From assembly GCA_012514125.1 (NCBI GenBank), contig JAAZAW010000112.1, positions 1 to 13,987 on the forward strand: a DNA stretch of 13,987 bases. The letters are read 5' to 3'. Made by a program: the position numbers and the translations under genes. A model generated the notes under the pieces. The model did no database searches, was not told the origin of the DNA, and was given only the letters and a program-made list of their open reading frames with translations. This document shows, piece by piece, positions 6,534 to 13,987 of this stretch (the first letter of the stretch is position 1; each line of letters starts with the position of its first letter). The DNA is from Phycisphaerae bacterium. Its GTDB lineage: Bacteria; Planctomycetota; Phycisphaerae; JAAYCJ01.

Positions 6534-7847
6534 TTATTTCGCTTGGCGCGACAGTGCCTTGTTTCGTATCGTTTCATAATCCGGCAATCGGGAATACACC
6601 GCGTCCATGAACTCATCGACCGGATCGATCTGCGACTTTCGCCAAAGCTCCGACAGATGTTCAATAACCAGCTTGCGATACAGTTCCTGTTCGAGCTTGC
6701 TCTTGACCTGTTCCTGCGCAGTACTGAAATCAATCGCTTTGCCTTCGTTGATTTCGCTCACCTTTAAAATGTACAGCTTGCTGTCGATTTCTATTGGCTC
6801 GCTGATCGCATTCGCCTTCATCGAAAACGCTTTTTCTTCCAGCGCCTTGAGTCGATAACTGCCCTGAGAAATCCACCCCACGGTTCCGCCCAGTTTTCCG
6901 CTCGCCGCTGTCGAAACCTCCTTCGCCACAACTGAAAAATCTTCCCCCGCCTTCAATCGTTCCTGAACCGCCAGTCCCCGGCTGCGAACCTTCATCCACG
7001 CCTGCTTTTTCTGTTCCTCGTTCGCCGTCGACCACGTCACTCCGTCGTCCAATTCCCGTTCCACATCCAGTTCTATTAACGACAAGTGCACCTTCGCAGG
7101 CTCATGAAATTCATCGATATGCTTTTGATAATAGCTCCACATCTCATCCCGCGTCACCACAACTTTCGGCTTCATCCGCTCGCGAAGATATTGCTGCGTC
7201 ACGAGTTGTTTGCGAAGCTGCATCCGCAACGCTTCCAGGGTCGAACCCTGTTCCGCCAGAATTTTTTCCAGTCGAACCGTCGATCCGCCCGCCTCGTGAT
7301 TGGCCAGCTTTGCCACTTCCTTGTCCACCGCCTTGACGATCGCCGGGTCCTGATCTTCCGGAATCCGTGCCGCGATTTCCTGATACAACAGTGTTTCAGA
7401 AATCAAATCCCGCGTCGCCATCATAATCATTTCTTCGGCCCGTCGATAATACACCGCTTCATTGAACGTCATCGCCGTCGATTCAAGTTCAGACCGAATC
7501 CGCGTCAAAATATCCTGTGATGAAAGATTGTCCCGATTCACCTTCAGTATCGCCGCTCCGATGGATCCTGTCGGACGTGTCGTGGCCTTGAAATCTGAAA
7601 TCTCTTTTCGTATTCGCGGGCGATCCACCTCGGTGGGCTGCGAACTGCCCGGTTCCGCCTTGGGTTCCTGCAGTTCTTCATATAACGTCGGTCGGGTCTC
7701 CGGTTCTTTGGCTTCCACATTGCGCGTAGTCACCGGCTCACGAGTCGTGGAAAACTCCCGTTCCTGCGACAAAGGTTTGCATCCCGCAATAAACAAAACC
7801 GCGACGACGATTGCTCCAACTCCTGCCGGCTTTATATGATCATTCAT
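6534..7847 (-). CDS. SurA/PrsA-like peptidyl-prolyl cis-trans isomerase lipoprotein
   Basis: This exported folding factor isomerises X-Pro bonds in proteins outside the cytoplasmic membrane. The chosen start is ATG at 7847, with AGGTAA upstream, because it gives a proper lipoprotein signal: MNDHIK, a hydrophobic stretch to residue 20, and lipobox FIAGC with C23 as the lipidated cysteine. An in-frame ATG at 7928 would add 27 residues before the signal and lies upstream of the predicted promoter start. Residues 30-95 are a polar, low-complexity linker. Residues 98-250 are a helical SurA_N-like chaperone region (DLISETLLYQEIAARIPED). The parvulin domain is about 252-366, with AKVHLSLIEL, GEDFSVVAKEVSTA, GGTVGWIS and LYILKVSEI. 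A helical C-terminal tail follows. The total of 437 residues is typical. It has its own promoter in the 141-base gap behind the GH36 gene. Confidence 0.9.
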   Translation of the reverse strand: MNDHIKPAGVGAIVVAVLFIAGCKPLSQEREFSTTREPVTTRNVEAKEPETRPTLYEELQEPKAEPGSSQPTEVDRPRIRKEISDFKATTRPTGSIGAAILKVNRDNLSSQDILTRIRSELESTAMTFNEAVYYRRAEEMIMMATRDLISETLLYQEIAARIPEDQDPAIVKAVDKEVAKLANHEAGGSTVRLEKILAEQGSTLEALRMQLRKQLVTQQYLRERMKPKVVVTRDEMWSYYQKHIDEFHEPAKVHLSLIELDVERELDDGVTWSTANEEQKKQAWMKVRSRGLAVQERLKAGEDFSVVAKEVSTAASGKLGGTVGWISQGSYRLKALEEKAFSMKANAISEPIEIDSKLYILKVSEINEGKAIDFSTAQEQVKSKLEQELYRKLVIEHLSELWRKSQIDPVDEFMDAVYSRLPDYETIRNKALSRQAK

Positions 7848-7905
7848 TTCATGGTTACCTGTTTCAAACAGCCCTGACGTTGTCTCCATTGCCTCCAAAA
7901 GTTCA

Positions 7906-7914
7906 ATTATAGCA
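7906..7914 (-). promoter_or_regulatory. Extended -10 promoter of the parvulin lipoprotein gene
   Basis: On the minus strand TGCTATAAT (7914-7906) is a perfect extended -10 element (TGn plus TATAAT). No good -35 is needed or seen. Transcription would start near 7899, leaving about 50 nt of 5' UTR before the ATG at 7847. This suggests the gene can be expressed independently of the GH36 gene upstream. Confidence 0.65.
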
Positions 7915-7988
7915 AACTCGTCCGGCAAGTAACATCACAAACGAAATCTCAATATGGAATAATCTTCGCCAATCGCCCGTAATGGATC

Positions 7989-10139
7989 TCACGCCGTCGC
8001 CTCGGCAATCACAAGCTCGCTGCTCATCGGAGACGCCAGACGAACCACGATCCCGCGTTCCAATAGTTCCGCTCCGGAATGGACACTCGTTTCGCCGCTG
8101 TTATCCCACAAAACTCGATACTGTCTGGATCGATCCACTCCTCGCAGTCGAAGGACATAATCTTCTTCCGCCCGGCCCGCAAGCCTGAACAATCCCGCCA
8201 CAACTTTATTTTTATCCGATGCCCCATATTCCACAACACACCAGCCTTCAGGTTGATTTCCCGAAATAATCGGCGTATGGTGATAAACGCGACAGGTCCG
8301 GATCATCGGCCGAAAGTGCTTCCGATAAAGCTCTATAGCGTGTCGGATCCGTTCTCGAAGCTCCGGATACATGTCTTCCTTATCAGTCCATAAACCGACA
8401 ACACACGGATTGCCGCTCAAAAATGCGACCCGAATCTGTAAATCGAGACTACCGCCCAGATGCGCATCCATCGCGGTTCCCATAAGTCGTACCGTCAGTT
8501 CAGGCGCCAAAGCATACATCATCGTCGAAAGCGTTCTCGCAGACCTTGGCATCACGTTGTAATCACTGATCCACGTATAGTGCGTTCTCGACATCATCCC
8601 CAGATCGGTTCTCCCTCCGCCGCCCGCGCAATTTTCGATAATCAACCCCGGAAATCGTTTCGCGATGCGTTCCAGAATTCCATACCAGGACTCATAGTAT
8701 CGCCAGAGATTATTTTCCGGAAATCCATGCCTCAGGTTATATCCGCCCTCACCCGGGCTTTCGTTATAATCGATACGGAACAAATCCAACTGGTATCGTT
8801 CCACCAGGCGAGCAATCTCCTGCTCCACCCACTTCGCGACCTGAGGTTTCGCCAGATCCAACTGATTATTCAGTGTCGTTCCATCCCGCTCAATCAACCA
8901 ATCCGGATGAGCTTTGATAAGATTACTCTCTTGATGCCCCGCCTCGATCCAGCACCAGAGACCGCACAATAATCCCTTGCTTCGTGCATAATCGAACACA
9001 GGTTCAAGTCCGTTCGGCAGCCTGTCTTGTGTATGCCAATCGCCGGTTGTGAGTCCCCAGTGCTGACCCACCCGGCCGTTCCAGCAGGCATCGACGGTAA
9101 AAATATCGGCTCCGATTTCCGCCGCCACGTCGATTTGTTTTCGCATATTTTCTTCCGTGGAGTTGAGTTCAATATCATGCCCGCTGTGATTGAAACTCAC
9201 CAGATTTTCCTTGCCCGCCGGTGGCGCAGGAATCACCGATCGACGCTGATGTTCATGTAAAACCTGTACCATGTCCGTCAGATCGCCATGCATGCATCCA
9301 AAATGCACCGTCGGTGTTTTAAGGGTTTCCTTCGGATCGATCACACGCATCGGCCCAGGTGATCGAGGCCCCGCCTGCAAAAACAAGAAGGGTGGGTCAG
9401 GCCGAACCATTGTCCGCTCGTCCACGCGGGGAATCGCCCGAATCGCCCAGTTCCCCGACCATGCCAACTGAACCACAAAAATCTGTCCCGAAGCCTCATC
9501 ACGAAAATAGGCAATCGGATGTCCCCAGCCGCTTCTACCCACATCCTGCCCGATCTCCAGCGTCTCGCCCTCAATTCTCCGCCATTGAAAATCACCTTCC
9601 AGGAACCCTTTGTTCTGCACATAATATCCCATCGAATACGGCGAGTGTGTTGTCAAAAAAACCGGAAGACCGTACCAGCCCTTATGTCCGCTTTGAATGG
9701 GAAATACCCGCCCGGACCACACCCAAACCTTACTCATCACGATGGGCTTGTCCCTGCAATTTTCTATTTCAAGCCAGCGTGTCAAAATAGCTGTTCCATC
9801 GAGCAACGTATGGACCCCAACCTTCACAGGCCGCTCCTGATGTTCAAGTTTCACCACCACCTGCTTCTTTGAATCATCATTCGTCGGAATTTCTTCCATC
9901 CCGATATATCGCCATCCCCGATGCAGAGTTTGCCCGTCGAGTTCGAGCCCAAAGGCGGCATTATGCTCCAGCGGACCATATTCCAGCGGATCGTAATCCA
10001 CAATCCCCACGGTCGACCAGTTCCGCACCACCCAACGCCCCTGAATCAATCCCTCCTCATACATCGTAAGTCCATTATTATATCGTACCACCGGCACATC
10101 CGATTCGATACACCGCACCACAGGCTTGATCTGTTTCAT
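7989..10139 (-). CDS. GH36-family alpha-galactosidase
   Basis: This 716-residue retaining glycoside hydrolase, clan GH-D, probably releases alpha-galactose from raffinose-type oligosaccharides or galactomannan fragments. Residues 1-300 form the N-terminal beta-supersandwich. The catalytic barrel begins at FNHSGHDIELNSTEENM (316 on) and contains FTVDACW, GLWCWIEAG, and FRIDYNE with putative nucleophile D457. ENCAGGGGRTDLGMMS follows, then WISDYN with putative acid/base D526; a beta C-terminal domain ends the protein. The usual Lys before the nucleophile (KxDxN) is Arg here. No signal peptide is present, so it should act in the cytoplasm on imported sugar. The ATG at 10139 follows AGAAGAAAAG; longer starts would run into the divergent AraC gene. 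The neighbouring AraC regulator probably controls it. Subfamily and exact substrate cannot be set from sequence alone. Confidence 0.9.
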   Translation of the reverse strand: MKQIKPVVRCIESDVPVVRYNNGLTMYEEGLIQGRWVVRNWSTVGIVDYDPLEYGPLEHNAAFGLELDGQTLHRGWRYIGMEEIPTNDDSKKQVVVKLEHQERPVKVGVHTLLDGTAILTRWLEIENCRDKPIVMSKVWVWSGRVFPIQSGHKGWYGLPVFLTTHSPYSMGYYVQNKGFLEGDFQWRRIEGETLEIGQDVGRSGWGHPIAYFRDEASGQIFVVQLAWSGNWAIRAIPRVDERTMVRPDPPFLFLQAGPRSPGPMRVIDPKETLKTPTVHFGCMHGDLTDMVQVLHEHQRRSVIPAPPAGKENLVSFNHSGHDIELNSTEENMRKQIDVAAEIGADIFTVDACWNGRVGQHWGLTTGDWHTQDRLPNGLEPVFDYARSKGLLCGLWCWIEAGHQESNLIKAHPDWLIERDGTTLNNQLDLAKPQVAKWVEQEIARLVERYQLDLFRIDYNESPGEGGYNLRHGFPENNLWRYYESWYGILERIAKRFPGLIIENCAGGGGRTDLGMMSRTHYTWISDYNVMPRSARTLSTMMYALAPELTVRLMGTAMDAHLGGSLDLQIRVAFLSGNPCVVGLWTDKEDMYPELRERIRHAIELYRKHFRPMIRTCRVYHHTPIISGNQPEGWCVVEYGASDKNKVVAGLFRLAGRAEEDYVLRLRGVDRSRQYRVLWDNSGETSVHSGAELLERGIVVRLASPMSSELVIAEATA

Positions 10140-10276
10140 GTCTTTTCTTCTTTCTTCATTCATTGATTTCAATATCGAATATCCAACGTTCTTCTTGGCA
10201 AACTTTGCCCACCATCTTCCTTCTCTTCCCAAAGCCCAAAGCCCGCCAAACCTCCCCTCCATCCTCGCAACTCCTC

Positions 10277-10305
10277 TTGTTTCACGCCATATCTCATTGT
10301 ATACT
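10277..10305 (+). promoter_or_regulatory. Probable promoter of the AraC-family gene
   Basis: TTGTTT at 10277-10282, a 17-base spacer and TATACT at 10300-10305 form a fair sigma70 promoter, with transcription starting near 10312. The intergenic space 10140-10343 must also hold the divergent GH36 promoter and regulator binding sites, but I could not single these out. Confidence 0.55.
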
Positions 10306-10343
10306 TTACATGACTTTTTGTCGCATGCGTGAAAGGAGCCTTC

Positions 10344-11186
10344 GTGGATACCATCCTGAATCAAACATTTCGGCTGGAGTATATCGCCGGCGATGTAACC
10401 CATTTTCCCGAAATCAGCGACACCGGCCGACGAAATCTTCCGTACATGGTCCTTTCATATCAAAAAAAAGGATCCTGCCGCTTTTTCTTCAAAGAAGGTC
10501 CTCCCAAAACCGTCAATGCAAACAAACTCATCGTCATCCCCGCAGGTATTACCCACCAAGCCTTCTCGCTGACAAAAAACTCAACCTATTACTGGATTCA
10601 CATCAACTATTTCGTCATGAACAACATCGACCTCTTTTCTTTTGTTGAAATCCCCTCAATCATTGGCGGAAAAATCGCTTCCCGTATCGGCGAAATCATC
10701 AAAAACTGGATTCGTTTCACCCGGCAGGTTCCTCCCGACCAAATTATCCGAATCAATGCTAAAAAAAACGAGATCGGCTTCGAAATCCTGGGAACCCTCG
10801 CAAATTTAATCAAGCCCTTCCCTGAAAATCAGTCCAGGCTTAAATATATCCATCAAATTCAACCCGCCCTCGACCGAATTCATCAGGATTATACCAAGTG
10901 CATAGGCCGGGACGATCTGGCCGAGTGCTGCCGCCTCTCCGCTTCGCAATTTCATCGCGTTTTTGTTCTCGCAATGGGAATTACCCCGATGGAATACCTC
11001 CGAAACCTCCGCATCCGACGGGCCAAGCAACTTCTGATCACCACCGATCTTACCATCGGTGAAATTACCCGCCTGGCAGGCTACAACGACCCCTTTATCT
11101 TCAGCCGTTACTTCAAACACAAGTGTGGCCTGAGTCCGGAACACTATCGCCGAAATATTAAAAAACATCAACTTTTCGGTCGCTGA
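10344..11186 (+). CDS. AraC-family transcriptional regulator
   Basis: This 280-residue regulator has the sugar-sensing AraC layout. The N-terminal cupin-like effector domain covers about residues 5-150, with the typical RRNLPYMVLSYQKKGSCRF opening and KLIVIPAGITHQ strand. The C-terminal double helix-turn-helix covers about 170-272: first HTH in GRDDLAECCRLSASQFHRVF, second in TIGEITRLAGYNDPFIFSRY, followed by the signature CGLSPEHYRR. I chose GTG at 10344 because AGGAG ends five bases before it; an in-frame GTG at 10329 lies before that site. The gene is divergent from the GH36 gene, which is the usual arrangement for a local activator responding to the substrate sugar or its breakdown product. 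The stop codon abuts palindromic repeat copy C. Family assignment is certain; the effector is not known. Confidence 0.93.
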   Translation: MDTILNQTFRLEYIAGDVTHFPEISDTGRRNLPYMVLSYQKKGSCRFFFKEGPPKTVNANKLIVIPAGITHQAFSLTKNSTYYWIHINYFVMNNIDLFSFVEIPSIIGGKIASRIGEIIKNWIRFTRQVPPDQIIRINAKKNEIGFEILGTLANLIKPFPENQSRLKYIHQIQPALDRIHQDYTKCIGRDDLAECCRLSASQFHRVFVLAMGITPMEYLRNLRIRRAKQLLITTDLTIGEITRLAGYNDPFIFSRYFKHKCGLSPEHYRRNIKKHQLFGR

Positions 11187-11189
11187 GCC

Positions 11190-11296
11190 TGTGGTCCCTG
11201 AGCTTGTCGAATGGGTCGAAGCGACACGGCGTAAGCAAGCAAAAGACCCTTCAACTTCCCTCAGAGTCCGAAACGACGATACGTTTAAATCAAAAA
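11190..11296. repeat. Palindromic intergenic repeat, copy C (reverse orientation to A)
   Basis: Reading the minus strand, this stretch aligns with copy A over about 100 bases: TTTTTGATTTAAACG, then TCGTTTCGGACTCTGAGG, the core TTTTGCTTGCTTACGCC and CGCTTCGAC. The outer arms seen in copy A are only partly kept. The plus strand also contains ggtccctgagcttgtcgaa at 11203-11221, the arm type of copy B. The repeat starts at the stop codon of the AraC gene. Confidence 0.7.
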
Positions 11297-11316
11297 GTGT
11301 ATCACATCCCCACATC

Positions 11317-11356
11317 AAAAAAAAGGCATGGCTGCCTTCGATGCACGCCATGCCTT
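11317..11356 (-). terminator. Terminator of the 6-phosphogluconate dehydrogenase gene
   Basis: A 10-bp perfect stem AAGGCATGGC/GCCATGCCTT (11323-11332, 11347-11356) is followed on the minus strand by eight T (11324-11317). It lies about 25 bases past the stop codon of gnd. On the plus strand it is followed by GTTTTGTCTTTT, so it may also end the convergent AraC transcript. Confidence 0.88.
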
Positions 11357-11380
11357 GTTTTGTCTTTTACCAACGTTTCA

Positions 11381-12832
11381 TTAAACGGTATACGTCGATG
11401 CCTTGGTATCCCCGCCTCTACCGGTCCAGTTGGTATGGAAAAATTCTCCACGCGGTTTATCCACTCGCTCGTAAGTGTGAGCGCCGAAATAATCCCGCTG
11501 CGCCTGAAGCAGGTTCGCCGGCAGCCGCTCACTGCGGTAACCGTCAAAATACGCCAACGCCGAGCTGATCGCCGGCATGGGAATCCCCAGCGTAACGCCC
11601 AGGGTCACCACACGCCGCCAGGACGCCTGGTTGGCTTCCATCACATCCTTGAAGAATGGATCGACCAGCAAATTGGTCAGCCCGCGATTGTTATCAAAAG
11701 CTTCTTTGATCTTGCCCAGGAACTTCGACCGGATAATACATCCGCCTCGCCACATCAGGGCGATCCCGCCATAATTCAAATTCCATTGATATTCCTTCGC
11801 CGCAGCCCGCATGAGCTGATAACCCTGAGCATAGGAAACAATCTTGGCCGCATAAAGAGCCTTCCGCAGATCCGTAATCATCTGACTCTTATCGCCGGTG
11901 AATTCGGCAACATCCGCTTTGATCACCTTGGCCGCCTGAACACGTTCTTCCTTGATCGCCGACAAACAACGAGCAAACACAGCTTCGCCGATCAAAGTCA
12001 ACGGCTGACCGGAATCCAACGCCGCCACGACGGTCCATTTGCCCGTCCCTTTTTGACCCGCGGCATCCAGAATCAAATCGACGACATCCTGGCCTTCTTC
12101 ATTCTTAAAGCCAAGAATATCGCGAGTAATCTCGATCAAATAAGAATCGAGTTCGCTCTGGTTCCATTCCGTAAAAACCTTGTGCATCTCTTCATTACTC
12201 AAACCCAACCCGCGTTTCATCAGATCGTAGGTCTCGCAGATCATCTGCATATCGCCGTACTCGATACCGTTATGAACCATCTTCACGAAATGACCGGCCC
12301 CGTTTTCTCCCACCCAGTCACAGCACGGTTCGCCCGATTCGGTATGAGCGCAAATCTTCTGGAAAATGTCTTTAACAAAAGGCCACGCCGCCGGACTTCC
12401 GCCGGGCATCATGGATGGCCCTTTCAACGCGCCTTCCTCCCCGCCTGACACGCCCGTGCCGATATAGAGCAACCCCTTGCTTTCAACGTATTGGGCCCGG
12501 CGGATCGTATCCGGAAAGTGCGAATTACCGCCGTCGATAATAATATCGCCCTTTTCCAGATGCGGAAGAAGTTTTTCGATGAAATCATCCACAGGCTGAC
12601 CCGCCTTAACCAGCATCATCACCTTCCGAGGACGCTTGAGGCTTTTCACCAGTTCTTCAATGGTATGACAGCCGACAAAATTCTTGCCCTTGCCCCGACC
12701 CTGAATGAAGGCATCGACCTTATCCACCGTCCGGTTGAACACCGCCACGGTAAAACCCTTGCTTTCCATATTGAGCACCAGGTTTTCACCCATTACCGCC
12801 AATCCGATCAATCCGATATCCGCCTGTGCCAT
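11381..12832 (-). CDS. gnd: 6-phosphogluconate dehydrogenase, decarboxylating
   Basis: Gnd oxidises and decarboxylates 6-phosphogluconate to ribulose 5-phosphate with NADP, in the oxidative pentose phosphate pathway. The protein has 483 residues, matching the long homodimeric form. The Rossmann domain has GLAVMGENL at 10-18 and NRT at 33-35, the NADP-binding signature. Active-site residues are in place: S129-G130-G131 in GVSGGEEGA, K184, H187 and N188 with E191 in HFVKMVHNGIEYGD, plus R446 and H452 from the C-terminal tail (QRDYFGAHTYER). The ending HTNWTGRGGDTKASTYTV is typical. The start ATG at 12832 follows AGGAG. A possible promoter (TTGACG at 12942-12937, CATAAT at 12921-12916) lies upstream with a short 15-base spacer. 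The gene is single on its strand and ends in a strong terminator. Identification is very secure. Confidence 0.97.
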   Translation of the reverse strand: MAQADIGLIGLAVMGENLVLNMESKGFTVAVFNRTVDKVDAFIQGRGKGKNFVGCHTIEELVKSLKRPRKVMMLVKAGQPVDDFIEKLLPHLEKGDIIIDGGNSHFPDTIRRAQYVESKGLLYIGTGVSGGEEGALKGPSMMPGGSPAAWPFVKDIFQKICAHTESGEPCCDWVGENGAGHFVKMVHNGIEYGDMQMICETYDLMKRGLGLSNEEMHKVFTEWNQSELDSYLIEITRDILGFKNEEGQDVVDLILDAAGQKGTGKWTVVAALDSGQPLTLIGEAVFARCLSAIKEERVQAAKVIKADVAEFTGDKSQMITDLRKALYAAKIVSYAQGYQLMRAAAKEYQWNLNYGGIALMWRGGCIIRSKFLGKIKEAFDNNRGLTNLLVDPFFKDVMEANQASWRRVVTLGVTLGIPMPAISSALAYFDGYRSERLPANLLQAQRDYFGAHTYERVDKPRGEFFHTNWTGRGGDTKASTYTV

Positions 12833-13043
12833 GAGTCTTTCTCCTGTCTTTCCTGTTTAAGTGAATTAACAACAAAACCATCTTTCCCAATCTAATGCTA
12901 TTTTGCACGATTCAGATTATGCCCCCGACTCCGGCGCGTCAAGCATCCACCACCGCTGATGGACCATTATACAACAAAATTGGCCGTTCATAAAGAACCC
13001 ACCCTCATCCCGACACCATACCCCAACACTCAATATTTAAGAA

Positions 13044-13072
13044 TTGCTCTTTCCATAAAAGTCTGTTATCAT
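13044..13072 (+). promoter_or_regulatory. Promoter for the RNHCP region
   Basis: TTGCTC (13044-13049), a 17-base spacer and TATCAT (13067-13072) preceded by TGT, an extended -10. The transcript would start near 13079 and carry a leader of about 380 nt before the RNHCP start codon. The region 12833-13043 contains the gnd upstream sequence and nothing else I can name. Confidence 0.6.
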
Positions 13073-13129
13073 GAACTACAAATAAATGGATAATAAATAA
13101 TATAAACCCTCATACTCAAGGAGATCGTG

Positions 13130-13177
13130 ATGGAAGCGGCCCGAAACAACCTTCAAGCTCAGAGTGTCTCGCTCTAA
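13130..13177 (+). CDS. Possible 15-codon leader ORF
   Basis: ATG at 13130 follows a strong AAGGAG with six-base spacing and encodes MEAARNNLQAQSVSL before TAA. No amino acid is repeated in the way expected of an attenuation leader. It ends exactly where a long stem begins (13177). I do not recognise it, and it may be fortuitous or the start of a truncated gene. Confidence 0.35.
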   Translation: MEAARNNLQAQSVSL

Positions 13178-13260
13178 AGCGGGGTTCGCCTTCGATTTCT
13201 GTCCCATCCGTGCAATGCGCTTGCTACGCACGAAAGTGACCCTCTCGATCAGCCCCGCTT
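13177..13260 (+). other. Long-range stem, candidate structured leader RNA
   Basis: AAGCGGGG (13177-13184) pairs perfectly with CCCCGCTT (13253-13260), with flanking TA-rich pairs possible. The 68-base interior contains CGTGC and GCACG arms around a GC-rich loop. No U-run follows, so it is not an intrinsic terminator. It does not fold as a tRNA that I can recognise. It may be a structured RNA or a remnant of a small inverted-repeat element. Confidence 0.4.
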
Positions 13261-13350
13261 AAAGTCGGCGGCATTCTTACTTTACCGTCTCAGGATATTT
13301 ACTGTGTCATTCCGCGCCTTGGGTGCGCCTTTAATTAAAAGGATATCAAT

Positions 13351-13500
13351 ATGTTTACTCATATTCATCGATCAATGGAACGTGTCGTTCGAGTGATTTG
13401 TGTTTCGGAACATCGTTTTAAAATTCAATTCAAACAACAAACACTCAAAGGAGTTTCCATTGAAAAACTTTTGCAAATCAAAGGATGTCGAACATCCTGA
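13351..13500 (+). CDS. Small ORF overlapping the RNHCP gene, DUF2442-like in pattern
   Basis: ATG at 13351 follows AAAAGGAT with eight-base spacing and encodes 49 residues: MFTHIHRSMERVVRVICVSE, then HRFKIQFKQQTLKGVSIEKL and LQIKGCRTS. The alternation VVRVICV...FKIQF...VSIEKLLQ resembles the first half of DUF2442 proteins, which are about 80 residues long. If related, it is truncated. It overlaps the RNHCP start by 41 bases in another frame, so translational coupling is possible. The homology is a guess from pattern only. Confidence 0.35.
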   Translation: MFTHIHRSMERVVRVICVSEHRFKIQFKQQTLKGVSIEKLLQIKGCRTS

Positions 13501-13849
13501 TCAAACTTTTATCTGTGAACATTGTGGCCGGGTAGTCCCTGGCATCGTCGACGGCTCGGAGCACCGAAATCACTGTCCAAGCTGCTTGTTCAGCTTGCAC
13601 GTCGATATCAAAATCGGTGACCGCCGTTCAGGCTGTCGGGGTCTCATGGAGCCGATTGCGATCACCGTCCGCTACAACGGCGAGTGGGCGATTGTCCATC
13701 GTTGTCGAAAGTGTCAACTCATTCGCACCAATCGCATCGCAAGCGACGATCACGAACTAGCCCTGATATCTCTGGCGGTTCGGCCGCTAGCCAGACCACC
13801 GTTCCCACTCGAAAGTCTGGATCCGAGCCAGCCCCCGACCACCACCTGA
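13460..13849 (+). CDS. RNHCP-domain zinc-ribbon protein
   Basis: This 129-residue protein carries the RNHCP domain, named for a conserved Arg-Asn-His-Cys-Pro motif, visible here as HRNHCPSC at 35-42. Cysteine pairs C19/C22, C39/C42 and C82/C85, plus C59, suggest two treble-clef or ribbon zinc sites. Other family landmarks are LHVDI, GDRRSGCRGLMEPI, GEWAIVHRC and NRIASDD. The start is TTG at 13460, six bases after AAAGGAG; the in-frame GTG at 13400 has no ribosome binding site. The C-terminal 20 residues are proline-rich and outside the domain. The biochemical function of the family is not established. The gene lies between a small overlapping ORF and an insertion sequence, so this edge of the window may be mobile or recently rearranged. 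Confidence 0.88.
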   Translation: MKNFCKSKDVEHPDQTFICEHCGRVVPGIVDGSEHRNHCPSCLFSLHVDIKIGDRRSGCRGLMEPIAITVRYNGEWAIVHRCRKCQLIRTNRIASDDHELALISLAVRPLARPPFPLESLDPSQPPTTT

Positions 13850-13861
13850 ATCACCCGGCAA

Positions 13862-13987
13862 ACTTAGAACGTGTGTGAAAAGGGTATCCCGCCTATAATT
13901 GGCTATGAAGACTCTTTATCCAAGTGATTTAACGGATGCTCAATGGGCGATCATTGCTCGGCTGATTCCGCCAGCCAAGGCGGGGGG
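13862..13987 (+). mobile_element. Left end of an IS5-type insertion sequence (partial)
   Basis: The element must start between the RNHCP stop codon at 13849 and the transposase ATG at 13905. A likely terminal inverted repeat begins near gtgtgtgaaaagggtatcc (13871-13889), but without the right end it cannot be confirmed. The start coordinate is approximate. Confidence 0.5.
13905..13987 (+). CDS. IS5-type transposase, N-terminal part cut by the window end
   Basis: The 27 visible residues, beginning MKTLYPSDLTDAQWAIIARL and continuing IPPAKAG, match the conserved N-terminus (DUF4096-type, YPSDLTDxQWxxIxxLLPP) of IS5-family transposases of the IS427/ISL2 kind. Such enzymes are DDE transposases; the catalytic residues lie beyond the window. 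A TATAAT at 13894-13899 just before the ATG could be its -10 box. Confidence 0.85.
   Translation, partial: MKTLYPSDLTDAQWAIIARLIPPAKAG

Noticed and set aside
10140..10403. N-terminal extension of the GH36 protein by 88 residues
   Set aside because: It would overlap the start of the divergent AraC gene and has no ribosome binding site; ATG 10139 has one and starts the family-like domain.
11204..12448. 414-codon open frame on the plus strand
   Set aside because: It is antisense to gnd, crosses a terminator and a repeat, and has no recognisable domain.
13177..13260. tRNA or intrinsic terminator
   Set aside because: The 8-bp closing stem lacks tRNA arms and CCA-side geometry, and no U-run follows it.

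Overview
The window reads as an ordinary bacterial chromosome segment of middling G+C content, with one mobile or accessory edge on the right. The lineage cannot be fixed from the sequence alone. The mix of an RNHCP-domain protein, a parvulin-type lipoprotein, GH36 and AraC genes, a one-gene leuA unit and intergenic palindromic repeats would fit a planctomycete or a related PVC-type bacterium, but this is an inference.

Layout from left to right. 1-2599 (minus) is a two-component pair: a GTG-started REC-GAF-PAS-HisKA_3 histidine kinase whose stop overlaps the start of a NarL/FixJ response regulator that runs off the left edge. 2681-2819 is a long palindromic repeat. 2944-4804 (minus) is a complete leucine-biosynthesis unit: a sigma70-type promoter, a 28-residue leader peptide with six Leu codons (five CTA, one TTA), an alternative hairpin set ending in an intrinsic terminator, and leuA. 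4820-5215 holds a second palindromic repeat copy and a 21-bp tandem repeat that looks like decayed heptad-coding DNA. 5345-6223 (plus) is a CPBP-family membrane protease. 6534-7847 (minus) is a SurA/PrsA-like peptidyl-prolyl isomerase lipoprotein with its own extended -10 promoter. 7989-10139 (minus) is a GH36 alpha-galactosidase, divergent from an AraC-family regulator at 10344-11186 (plus). A third palindromic repeat copy follows the regulator. 11381-12832 (minus) is 6-phosphogluconate dehydrogenase with a strong terminator. From about 13044 rightwards (plus) lie a promoter, a 15-codon leader ORF, a long stem, a 49-codon ORF, an RNHCP zinc-ribbon protein and the start of an IS5-type transposase cut by the window end.

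The outstanding item is the leuA leader. Four leader segments are arranged so that segments 1:2, 2:3 and 3:4 can pair in mutually exclusive ways. The Leu codons lie between segments 1 and 2, the leader stop codon lies inside segment 2, and segment 4 is followed by nine U. This is the full logic of ribosome-mediated transcription attenuation, readable directly from the bases. If the host is outside the phyla where Leu attenuation is documented, it may be an undescribed instance.
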